From the NCBI GenBank assembly GCA_965221585.1, contig OZ244898.1:2418001-2482000 (forward strand): 64,000 bases of DNA, in the 5' to 3' direction. The notes beneath the pieces are model-generated. The model saw nothing but the letters and a program-made list of their open reading frames with translations. It was not told the origin of the DNA and did not search any database. The position numbers were made by a program, and so were the translations under genes. Position 1 is the first letter of the stretch; every line of letters starts with the position of its first letter. This document shows positions 1 through 7,852 of the stretch, in pieces. The DNA is from VXYK01 sp965221585 (lineage in GTDB: Bacteria > Actinomycetota > Acidimicrobiia > Acidimicrobiales > Aldehydirespiratoraceae).

Positions 1-534
1 CCGCCTACCAGGGCACACCTTGAAATCGCCTTGGCCTCGGTGGCGGAACACTCGCTGCAGAGGCTCGACTTGGCCGTATCGGTGAGTCCGCTGGGCAAGA
101 TCGCGCTGGAAGTGCCGAGTTTCAGGCACCGGCTCGAAGTGATAGAGGTGTCGTTGCGCGGTCATCAGAACCTCGCGGTCGTGGTCACCGAGGCTCAACT
201 GATCGCGGACATCGCGGACGGCTACGACATCGTGGTGATGGGCGCTGACAAATGGCACCAGGTGAACGATCCGAGGTGGTACAACGACGACGTGCAGGCC
301 CGGGACGAGGCAGTTAGCCGTCTCCCGCAGGTCGCGTTGGCTCCCCGGCCACCACATCCGATTCCACCGGAGTTGAGGCTGCCGGTTCCTGAGGATCTGT
401 CGGAAATCTCTTCAACGGCGGCGCGCGCCGGCAACACGGGTTGGATGACCGCGGCAGCCGCACAGTTCGACAGCGAGACCGGGGCTTGGACCGACCCGGC
501 CCGGTACCGCCGCAGCCTCCTGACCGACACCTAG
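1..534 (+). CDS. Nucleotidyltransferase (NMN/cytidylyltransferase-like), 5'-truncated by the window edge
   Basis: The reading frame is open to base 1, so the gene begins upstream. The first visible residues read PPTRAHLEIA, which fits the NPPTxAHxEIA nucleotide-binding loop of the HxGH nucleotidyltransferase superfamily (the nicotinate-mononucleotide adenylyltransferase type). Further on, VVMGADKW fits the strand before the substrate pocket, and ISSTAARAG near the C-terminus matches the ISSTxxR motif of the same family. Such enzymes transfer AMP or CMP onto a phosphorylated acceptor in the cytoplasm; the exact substrate cannot be read here. The TAG stop overlaps the stop of the convergent acyltransferase gene in the palindrome CTAG. 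An internal TTG at base 31 is not the real start because it would discard the nucleotide-binding loop. Confidence 0.72.
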   Translation, partial: PPTRAHLEIALASVAEHSLQRLDLAVSVSPLGKIALEVPSFRHRLEVIEVSLRGHQNLAVVVTEAQLIADIADGYDIVVMGADKWHQVNDPRWYNDDVQARDEAVSRLPQVALAPRPPHPIPPELRLPVPEDLSEISSTAARAGNTGWMTAAAAQFDSETGAWTDPARYRRSLLTDT

Positions 535-2696
535 GACGCGTCGAGACCCAGGATGTCGATCAGAAGCCAATCGACCACCTCCACAAGCCCCTCAGCAGAC
601 AGGTGCAGGCCGTCGTCTCGCAGACTCAACTCGCGGTCGCTTCCCAACTCGCCAATCCAACCTGGGAAATCGACCATCGTGACCGCGGCGCCGGAGTCTT
701 CGGCCACCGCCGCCACGAGTTCGTTCAACAACGCCACCCGTTCCGGTGTGTTCTGAGGGGTGATCGGCCGATTGTGGTCGGCGCCCTCCAGGAAATAGAG
801 GTCCGCTCCCATCGATGTCAGGAGTTCGATCGCGGCGCCGTACTCGTTGGCCGCGTAGGCATCGAATGCGGGTTCACCGATATTGGTCCACTCATCGCCG
901 GCGACCCCTGGAATGAGTCGATCGGTGATGTCCCAGGGGCTCACATGAGTGATCACGATGTCGGGCATGAACACGTCGACCACGGTGCTCCAAGAAACGA
1001 CCTCCTCTAGCGAGACCGACTCGGGATCCGCCGGGACCGCCCAGTTGGAGCAGAGGTCACCGACTGGGCCTTCGGAGCCGTCGGGCACACGCTTGAGGCC
1101 GAACCTGACGGTCCCGCAACCGATATGGGCCTCGTCGAAGACGATCACCCCCGCATCCGGGTTCTCCAGTGTCCACTCGACGAGTGCGTCGCCGATCTGA
1201 GCCATAACCGAGTCGCCCACGGTCAGAATACGCACCGGTCCGGTATCGGGCGGTGGCTGGGACGGCGCGTCATCCAAGGTGACAACTGGTTCGACATCGC
1301 CTGAGTCACCATCGATGTCTTCGGGTGGAGCCGTGTCATCGGGGACGTCTGCGTCGTCGACTTCGTCGGACGTGGCGCTCTGTTCAGGAACAGGAGCAGG
1401 CGCAGCGGCCGCTGGTACCAGTATCTGTCGGACCTCGGGTGGCCGACGGGTATGTGCCACCAGCAGGCCGGCCAGGATCACCGCCACCGCCGCGGCGCCG
1501 GCGAACGCTGCCACGAACGGCTTCAGGTCCCTGCCCGTCAACGGCCAGCGCCGCTTCACGAACGGCTGCTCGATCAGATGGAACGAGAGCACCGAGACGA
1601 TCAGCGTCAAGCTGAGGTGCAGAGCCAACAACGACCAACCCGTGAGTCGTTCGACCCTGAACAGACTCCCCGCCCGTTCAGAGTCGACCAACAGATAGAT
1701 CGGCCAGTGGTACAGGTAGAGGCCGTAGGAGATCCGTCCCACGTAGCGAACCGGCGACCATGCGAAGAACCGGTAGAGCGGACTCCACGGCGCCTCCTGG
1801 GACAGACCCAACAGGGCCGCGCCCGAAGCCACAGCAATCAGCAGGAAGCCGCCGTTCTCGAACATCCAGGCGTCACGTTCGCTGACCGCCAACACCGCCC
1901 AGAGATGGAATGCCGTCGCCGGATAGGCGATCAGGGCCAACACCTTCTTACCCCGGTCGGTGCCAGGATGGCCGTACAGATGGACCGCAAGCGCCATCGC
2001 TATGCCGACGAACAGCGCCTGTGCACGGGTGTCTGTTCCGTAATAGGCCCTCGACGGATCCTCCCCCACGACATGCACCCGGCTCATCCACCAGGCCGAT
2101 CCGAGTGCGCCCAGCACCGACAACCCCAGCAGGATCTCCCGTCCTCTGCGCCCGCCCCAGCGCAGACCGGCGATCAGGAACAGAGGAGCGAAGATGTAGA
2201 ACTGCTCCTCGATCGAGAACGACCAGACATGTTTCAGAGGCGACGGCGTGAGGTACTGCTCGAAATACGAGACCCCGGCCACGATCTCATGCCAGTTGGC
2301 GCTATATGCGAGCGCCGAGACGATCGCGCCGGTCCAGCGATCGATCAGATCCTCATCGCCCACCACTGCGAGGTAGACCGACAGGAAGCCGAGAGCCAGA
2401 AAGAGGGCGGGGAAGAGTCGCCTGACTCTACGACCCGCATAGGAGACCAGGTCGATACGGCCGTTGGCGTCCCACTCCCGCAGGGCGATGCTGACGATCA
2501 GGTAACTCGACAATACGAAGAACAGGTCGAGGCTGAGGATGCCCCCCGGAACGATGTCCAGACCACCCTGAATGCTCTCGGGACGAGCGTGATAGAGCAG
2601 CGGTCCGACAACTACCCAGAATCCGCGCATCCCGTCGAACGTCGGGATGTAACCAAACTTGGGTCTGGAAGCCCGCTCGGTCACAGTCGCGCTCAC
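531..2696 (-). CDS. Membrane acyltransferase 3 (OafA/YrhL type) with C-terminal SGNH domain
   Basis: A 721-residue protein with a GTG start. Residues about 15-400 form a multi-spanning acyltransferase-3 domain, beginning with FDGMRG (about 20-25) and a family His near residue 36 (LYHARP), followed by the typical FFVLSSYLI and SFSIEEQFYI segments. A Pro/Asp/Glu-rich linker follows (about 425-485). The C-terminal about 230 residues start RILTVGDSVMAQ, the GDS block of SGNH hydrolases with Ser near 496, and end with a DDGLHLS block supplying the His. Members move acyl groups, often acetyl, from the cytoplasm across the membrane onto cell-envelope glycans; the acceptor is unknown here. It is divergent from the MATE gene across about 72 bases and convergent with the nucleotidyltransferase. 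Family assignment is firm, substrate is not. Confidence 0.88.
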   Translation of the reverse strand: MSATVTERASRPKFGYIPTFDGMRGFWVVVGPLLYHARPESIQGGLDIVPGGILSLDLFFVLSSYLIVSIALREWDANGRIDLVSYAGRRVRRLFPALFLALGFLSVYLAVVGDEDLIDRWTGAIVSALAYSANWHEIVAGVSYFEQYLTPSPLKHVWSFSIEEQFYIFAPLFLIAGLRWGGRRGREILLGLSVLGALGSAWWMSRVHVVGEDPSRAYYGTDTRAQALFVGIAMALAVHLYGHPGTDRGKKVLALIAYPATAFHLWAVLAVSERDAWMFENGGFLLIAVASGAALLGLSQEAPWSPLYRFFAWSPVRYVGRISYGLYLYHWPIYLLVDSERAGSLFRVERLTGWSLLALHLSLTLIVSVLSFHLIEQPFVKRRWPLTGRDLKPFVAAFAGAAAVAVILAGLLVAHTRRPPEVRQILVPAAAAPAPVPEQSATSDEVDDADVPDDTAPPEDIDGDSGDVEPVVTLDDAPSQPPPDTGPVRILTVGDSVMAQIGDALVEWTLENPDAGVIVFDEAHIGCGTVRFGLKRVPDGSEGPVGDLCSNWAVPADPESVSLEEVVSWSTVVDVFMPDIVITHVSPWDITDRLIPGVAGDEWTNIGEPAFDAYAANEYGAAIELLTSMGADLYFLEGADHNRPITPQNTPERVALLNELVAAVAEDSGAAVTMVDFPGWIGELGSDRELSLRDDGLHLSAEGLVEVVDWLLIDILGLDAS

Positions 2697-2768
2697 GCTG
2701 ATTGACGACCGGTCGTGTCGTGACTCAGACGCTCGGGGACGATCCGATAAGCCGTAGCATTCGCTCCC

Positions 2769-4106
2769 ATGTCGTCCCTCCTTGATCTTCGCGGTCGCTG
2801 GACCCGCGAGGATCGCGAAATCCTACGCCTCGCGGTTCCGGCGTTGGCAGCTCTGGTTGCCGAACCGCTCTATATTCTGGCCGATACCGCCGTGGTCGGC
2901 CGTCTCGGGACGCCTCAGCTCGGCGGCCTTGCCCTCGCCTCGTCGCTGCTGCTGATCGGATATTCGGTCTTCATTTTTCTCGCCTACGGCACCACCGCGA
3001 CCGTGGCGAGGCTGCTCGGGGCCAGGGAGTTGCGTCGAGCGGCACATCACGCCGTGCAGAGCATCTGGCTCGCGACGCTCATCGGGGTGGTGTTGGCGGG
3101 CCTCGGGTGGGCATTCCGGGGCGACCTGATCTCGCTGATGGGCGGCGAGGACGATGTCGCCGGCCATGCCGAGGTCTACTTCCGGATCTCGCTTCTGGGC
3201 GTGCCGGCCATGCTCATAATGCTCGCCGGGGTCGGGTACCTGCGAGGTCTGCAGGACACCAGACGACCGCTCTATGTGGCTCTGGGCACCGCGGTCATCA
3301 ACCTGGCCATCGAGCTCGTGCTGATATTCGGTTTCGACCAGGGAATCGGGGCCTCCGCACTGTCGACGGTCATCGCCCAATGGATCGGCGCCGGCGTGTT
3401 CGTCGCCTGGATCCGCAACGCGGTGAAGGTCCATGCGGTCGATCTGCGACCCGACCTGAGAGTCATCACCCAGGTCGCGAGCGACGGGGTCGACCTGTTC
3501 ATCCGCACCGCGGCCCTGCGTGGCAGCCTCACGGTGACACTGGCGGTGGCCGCGCGGATCGGCATCAGCGACCTTGCCGCTCATCAGATCGCCTTCGAGA
3601 TCTGGAATCTCCTGGCGCTGACCCTGGATTCGGTGGCGATCGCCGCCCAAGCCATGATCGGCATGACACTGGGCAGCGGAGACGCGGACCGGGCGCGTGC
3701 GTTGGGGCGAAGAATGATCCAGTGGGGATTCTGGTGCGGTGTCGGCCTGGGAGCGATCGTCGGGGGGCTGTCTCCGTTCCTGGGTCACATCTTCAGCCAG
3801 GATGCGGCCGTTGTTAGCCTCACCGCTTTCCTGCTCATACACGTGGCAGTGCAACAACCGGTCGCGGGTGTGGTCTTCGCTCTCGACGGCATCCTGATCG
3901 GTGCAGGCAATCTCCGCTTCCTGGCGGTCACCATGTGGATCGCCGCAGTGGTGCTGGTCGGTGGCGGGCTGTTGGTGTTGGCGACCGGCTCAGGCATCGG
4001 CTGGCTCTGGTTCTGCCTGGCAGCATGGCTCACGTCACGCGCGATCATGCTCCTGGCCCGGTTCCGCACGTCCAAATGGCAGATAACAGGGGCAAATGGC
4101 AGGTAA
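2769..4106 (+). CDS. MATE family efflux transporter
   Basis: A 445-residue polytopic membrane protein with about twelve hydrophobic segments. The N-terminus (LAVPALAALVAEPLYILADTA) carries the MATE/DinF signature of helix 1, with the matching segment of the second bundle around residue 240-290 (IAFEIWNLLALTLDSVAIAAQAMIG, written here in part as the family motif). MATE proteins export organic cations, drugs or metabolites in exchange for protons or sodium. It most resembles the DinF-like subgroup found in Actinomycetota. It is a single gene: the upstream neighbour is divergent and gatB converges on it 13 bases beyond its stop. No adjacent regulator hints at a substrate. Confidence 0.88.
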   Translation: MSSLLDLRGRWTREDREILRLAVPALAALVAEPLYILADTAVVGRLGTPQLGGLALASSLLLIGYSVFIFLAYGTTATVARLLGARELRRAAHHAVQSIWLATLIGVVLAGLGWAFRGDLISLMGGEDDVAGHAEVYFRISLLGVPAMLIMLAGVGYLRGLQDTRRPLYVALGTAVINLAIELVLIFGFDQGIGASALSTVIAQWIGAGVFVAWIRNAVKVHAVDLRPDLRVITQVASDGVDLFIRTAALRGSLTVTLAVAARIGISDLAAHQIAFEIWNLLALTLDSVAIAAQAMIGMTLGSGDADRARALGRRMIQWGFWCGVGLGAIVGGLSPFLGHIFSQDAAVVSLTAFLLIHVAVQQPVAGVVFALDGILIGAGNLRFLAVTMWIAAVVLVGGGLLVLATGSGIGWLWFCLAAWLTSRAIMLLARFRTSKWQITGANGR

Positions 4107-4119
4107 CGGGGGCGGACCG

Positions 4120-5595
4120 TTAGCCCTGCGACTTCTGGGCCAGGAGTTGAGCGACAACACTGCCGTCGGCCTGGCCCCTGGTGGACTTCATAATCTGGCC
4201 TGTGAAGAAGCCCTGCATCTTGTGGCGGTCCGCTTCGTCGCCGGTGCTGAAGCGTGCCCACTCATCGGGATTGGCGACGATCAACTCGTCGAGAAGCGAC
4301 TCGAGTTCGGTCACCTCCATCGCTTCGAACCCACGGCGAGCCGCGTGGGCCGCGGGGTCTCCGCCCTGCTCAACGAGGTCTGCGAGCACGATCTTCGCCT
4401 GGCTGGCAGAGAGCTCCCCGCTCGATTCCATCCTCACCAGGGCCGCGAAGGAGGCGGCATCGACTCTTGACCAGTCATCGACGGCGAGGTCGTTGACCAG
4501 TCGAGTCACCGCCTTGTCAGCGTCCGCACCCGCCGCGACCGCGGCCATGGCCAAGGCGTCCTGGCCTCTCTCAACGAGCAGGTGCGCCGCGTCCGCGTCG
4601 GCTCCCGTCGCGTCACAAAGCGCGGCCCGGCGAGCCGCGGGCAACGGTGGCAGCGCCTCGTCTATCGCCGCGATCACAGCCGCCGTCGGCTCGAGGGGCA
4701 CCAGATCCGGCTCCTGGAAGTAGCGGTAGTCCTCTGCATCCTCCTTGGAACGGCCCGGGGTGGTACGGCCCGCCGCCTCATCCCAGTGACGTGTCTGTTG
4801 CTGGGGTCCGCTACCGGCGGTCCAGAGGTCGATATGGCGCAGCGCCTCATGTTCGATGGCCCGCCCGAGCGATCGCAACGAGTTGATGTTCTTGATCTCA
4901 CAGCGGGTGCGCAACTCAGACGATCCGTGCGGGCGGACCGACACGTTGGCATCGACCCGGATCGAGCCCTCCTCCATTCGCGCGTCGGAGACTCCCGTGG
5001 CAACCACGATCGCTCTCAGTTCCTCGACATAGTTGCGGGCATGGTCGATCGTTCGTATGTCGGGCCTGCTGACGATCTCGATCAGCGGCACGCCGGCCCG
5101 GTTGTAGTCGACGAGCGAGTAAACGGCCTCGTTGATCCGTCCCCCGCCGCCGACATGGACCGACTTGCCAGTGTCCTCTTCGATGTGGGCTCGTTCGATC
5201 CCCACAACGAACCCGTCGGCCAACTCGAGCCGGCCGTCGGAGTTGGTCGGCTGGTCGTATTGGGTCGTCTGGAAATTCTTGGGCATGTCGGGATAGAAGT
5301 AGTTCTTTCGAGCCATGACAGATCGATTGACCTGGCAATTCAGGGCCCGGCCAAGGATCATCGCCAGTTCCACAGCACGTTCGTTCATCACCGGCAGCGA
5401 GCCCGGCAAACCCAGACAGGTCGGGCAAACATTGGTGTTGGGCGGTGCACCGAACTGGTTTGCACACCCGCAGAACAGCTTCGTGGCCGTGTCGAGCTCG
5501 ACATGGACCTCGAGTCCCACGATCAGCTCCCAGCCTCCGGGGAGGGACGGTTCCACCGGCGTGTCGGCAGTCGCGGCAGGCGCCAGTTCGCTCAT
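4120..5595 (-). CDS. gatB: Asp-tRNA(Asn)/Glu-tRNA(Gln) amidotransferase subunit B
   Basis: A 491-residue protein of normal GatB length. GatB contains the kinase-like site that activates the misacylated tRNA and uses ammonia channelled from GatA to make Gln-tRNA(Gln) and/or Asn-tRNA(Asn). Visible marks are the GLEVHVEL opening, a zinc site of the form FCGC...CPTCLG (about residues 42-62), MARKNYFYPDMPKNFQ, and the C-terminal YqeY-like tail ending in GFFTGQIMKST. Its ATG overlaps the gatA stop by four bases, so it is the last gene of gatC-gatA-gatB. The presence of the complex implies an indirect route for at least one amide aminoacyl-tRNA. Confidence 0.96.
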   Translation of the reverse strand: MSELAPAATADTPVEPSLPGGWELIVGLEVHVELDTATKLFCGCANQFGAPPNTNVCPTCLGLPGSLPVMNERAVELAMILGRALNCQVNRSVMARKNYFYPDMPKNFQTTQYDQPTNSDGRLELADGFVVGIERAHIEEDTGKSVHVGGGGRINEAVYSLVDYNRAGVPLIEIVSRPDIRTIDHARNYVEELRAIVVATGVSDARMEEGSIRVDANVSVRPHGSSELRTRCEIKNINSLRSLGRAIEHEALRHIDLWTAGSGPQQQTRHWDEAAGRTTPGRSKEDAEDYRYFQEPDLVPLEPTAAVIAAIDEALPPLPAARRAALCDATGADADAAHLLVERGQDALAMAAVAAGADADKAVTRLVNDLAVDDWSRVDAASFAALVRMESSGELSASQAKIVLADLVEQGGDPAAHAARRGFEAMEVTELESLLDELIVANPDEWARFSTGDEADRHKMQGFFTGQIMKSTRGQADGSVVAQLLAQKSQG

Positions 5596-7022
5596 GCTGC
5601 AGCCTCGAGAACGGCGGCCACCCGGAAGGTCTGCGCATCGTGTGTCGGTGGAGCGAGCACCTGAACGCCGACCGGCATGCCGTCGTCACCGGTGCCGAAC
5701 GGAACCGAGATGGCGGGATGGCCGGTGAGGTTGGAGGGGATCGTGCAGACGTCGTTGACGTACATGGTCAACGGGTCCTGAGTGCGAGCCCCCAACTCGA
5801 AGGCCGTGGTCGGAGTAGTGGGCGTGACCAGCACATCGAAGTTCTCATAGACCCTGGCGAAGTCTTCGAGCATCATTGTGCGGACCTTCAGTGCCTTCCC
5901 GTAGAAGGCGTCGTAGTAGCCCGCCGACAATGCGTAGGTGCCGAGCATGATCCGGCGTTTGGCCTCTGCCCCGAAACCGGCTGTCCGTGTTGCCGTGGTC
6001 ATCTCCGGAGTGGTCGGACCATCGACCCGCAAGCCGTAGCGAACCCCGTCGTAACGGGCCAGGTTGCTCGATGCCTCCGCGGGCATCACCAGGTAGTAGG
6101 CGCTCAGTCCCAGTGTCGCTGACGGAACCGAGACCTCGTCGACCAGAGCACCGGCCGCGGCCAGCGCGTCGGCGGCTTCCGCGGTGCGCGCCAACACGTC
6201 GTCGTCCAATCCCGGGACTCCCCCAGGACCCCCTGCCAGTTCCTTCACCACGCCGACACGCAAACCGTCGACGCCTTGGTCGAGCACCGCTTGGGCGGTC
6301 GGCTCGAAGTCACGAATGGAGGTCGAGTCTGCGGGATCGTGACCGGCGATCACATCGAAGAGGGCCGCAGCGTCGGCCACGTTGGTGGCGAAGGGACCGA
6401 TCTGGTCCAGCGACGAAGCCAGCGCGACCAGTCCGTAGCGGCTGACAGCGCCGTAGGTCGGCTTCATCCCGACAACGCCGCAGAACGCCGCGGGTTGGCG
6501 GATCGAACCGCCGGTGTCTGATCCGATGCCAAGAGGTGTGAACCCGGCAGCAACCGACGCGGCTGTGCCGCCACTGGACCCGCCCGGCACTCGCGAGAGG
6601 TTGTGCGGGTTGCGGGTCGGGCCGAACGCCGAATGCTCCGTGGAGGAACCCATGGCGAACTCGTCGAGGTTGGTCTTGCCGACGCTGACTGCCCCGGCCT
6701 CACGCAGCCGGGTCACGACGGTGGCGTCATACGGCGGCAGCCAGCCTTCGAGGATCTTCGACGAGCAGGTGGTCGGGACACCCTTGGTACACATGTTGTC
6801 CTTCGTGGCCAAAGGAACTCCCGCCAAAGGACCGACGGGCTTCCCGGCCGACACCCGTGCATCGATCGCCGCGGCCTGGGCACGGGCGCTCTCGGCGGTC
6901 AGATGGTTGTAGGCGTTCAGTTCTGGATCCCGCTCTTCGATGAGGGCGAGATGTTCGTTGACCACGTCGAGCGCTGAGCGTTCTCCAGACCTGACCGCGG
7001 CGGCGATCTCCAGGGCGCTCAC
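5592..7022 (-). CDS. gatA: Asp-tRNA(Asn)/Glu-tRNA(Gln) amidotransferase subunit A
   Basis: A 476-residue amidase-signature protein, the glutaminase subunit that hydrolyses glutamine and delivers ammonia to GatB. The Ser-cisSer-Lys triad is readable: Lys in ATKDNMCTKG (about residue 72-81), the Gly/Ser-rich stretch GGSSGGTAAS, and the nucleophilic Ser in DTGGSIRQPA, followed by GVVGMKPTYG. It sits between gatC and gatB with four-base ATGA overlaps on both sides, so the three subunits are translationally coupled. Length and motifs are all normal. Confidence 0.97.
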   Translation of the reverse strand: MSALEIAAAVRSGERSALDVVNEHLALIEERDPELNAYNHLTAESARAQAAAIDARVSAGKPVGPLAGVPLATKDNMCTKGVPTTCSSKILEGWLPPYDATVVTRLREAGAVSVGKTNLDEFAMGSSTEHSAFGPTRNPHNLSRVPGGSSGGTAASVAAGFTPLGIGSDTGGSIRQPAAFCGVVGMKPTYGAVSRYGLVALASSLDQIGPFATNVADAAALFDVIAGHDPADSTSIRDFEPTAQAVLDQGVDGLRVGVVKELAGGPGGVPGLDDDVLARTAEAADALAAAGALVDEVSVPSATLGLSAYYLVMPAEASSNLARYDGVRYGLRVDGPTTPEMTTATRTAGFGAEAKRRIMLGTYALSAGYYDAFYGKALKVRTMMLEDFARVYENFDVLVTPTTPTTAFELGARTQDPLTMYVNDVCTIPSNLTGHPAISVPFGTGDDGMPVGVQVLAPPTHDAQTFRVAAVLEAAA

Positions 7023-7321
7023 GGTCGTTCGCCCAGCACCGGTGGGACTCGAAACTGCCCGTCCTGGACCGCCGGCGCGACCACCATCACCTCGTCACGC
7101 TGCAGAGACTCCGAGACCAGATCAGCACGCATCACGTTGCTGAGCGGCAGGGGATGGGATGTCGGCTCCACGTCAGCCACTTCCAGGGCCTCAACGTCGG
7201 CGGCATGTTCCAGGATGGCACCGAGCTGCTGCGTGAACTGGTCGATCTCGTCGTCGGCCAGTTCGAGGCGCGCCAGACGCGCTACATGGACCACCTCGTC
7301 ACGGGTAATGCGCTCAGCCAC
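7019..7321 (-). CDS. gatC: Asp-tRNA(Asn)/Glu-tRNA(Gln) amidotransferase subunit C
   Basis: A small subunit of about 100 residues that wraps the GatA-GatB interface and stabilises the complex. It shows the family pattern ITRDEVVHVARLARLEL at the N-terminus and LRADLV-like (NVMRADLV) at the C-terminal third. I place the start at the GTG at base 7321, preceded by GAGG at good spacing; the frame also allows a TTG three codons upstream (base 7330) with no ribosome site. First gene of the gatCAB operon, with 44 bases to the divergent SCP2-like gene, a space that must hold both promoters. Confidence 0.93.
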   Translation of the reverse strand: MAERITRDEVVHVARLARLELADDEIDQFTQQLGAILEHAADVEALEVADVEPTSHPLPLSNVMRADLVSESLQRDEVMVVAPAVQDGQFRVPPVLGERP

Positions 7322-7365
7322 GGTCCTCAAGGATAAGGGGAACGACAGGACAATAGAGTTGCGAA

Positions 7366-7842
7366 ATGACCCACCGGTTCCTGAGTCCTGCCTGGATCGA
7401 CGCAGTCAGACAAATCCGTCGAGAAGTTGATCCCGATGATGCGGCGACCGACAAGGCCGACACGACTGACATGGAGGTAAGGGCCAATGTGACGGTCGTC
7501 GACGCTCCCTTCGAGGCGCCGACCGTGTATTTGCACCTCGACACCAGCAGCGGCACCCCTGTGTTCGACGAGGGGCATCTGAACGAGACCGATTTTGCGG
7601 TCGAGATGCCCTACTCGCTGGCGTATGAGATCTTCGTCGAGCGAGACCCGGCCGCGGTGATGCCCGTGCTACTGGGTGGACAGGTGAAGCTCACAGGCGA
7701 CACGTCGAAGCTGTTGATGCTGGCCGACTCGGTGTTGGCTGCCGAGACGCAGCAGGACGGCTTCGGCGGCACTACTGGGCATCTTGGTTCAACAGCGCGC
7801 AGAATGACCGAGCGGATCGACGCGATCACCAGGAAGGAATAG
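7366..7842 (+). CDS. SCP2 sterol-binding-domain-like protein
   Basis: A 158-residue soluble protein. The central part (about residues 40-125) has the SCP2 layout: alternating beta strands, then DFAVEMPYSLAYEIFVERDP and a terminal helix region GGQVKLTGDTSKLLMLAD, which corresponds to the SCP2 G-x-V/I-x-G-D-x-x-K-L motif. These domains bind hydrophobic ligands such as acyl-CoA or sterol. No signal peptide is seen, so it is cytoplasmic. Single gene, divergent from gatC; it ends 10 bases before the convergent kinase gene. The ligand is unknown, though the window also carries steroid-catabolism genes. Confidence 0.72.
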   Translation: MTHRFLSPAWIDAVRQIRREVDPDDAATDKADTTDMEVRANVTVVDAPFEAPTVYLHLDTSSGTPVFDEGHLNETDFAVEMPYSLAYEIFVERDPAAVMPVLLGGQVKLTGDTSKLLMLADSVLAAETQQDGFGGTTGHLGSTARRMTERIDAITRKE

Positions 7843-7852
7843 CGACTGCGTT

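Noticed and set aside
1452..2705. A 417-codon forward frame antisense to the acyltransferase gene
   Set aside because: The product is rich in Arg/Gln/Pro with no domain, while the opposite strand gives a full acyltransferase-3/SGNH protein; it is a high-GC shadow.
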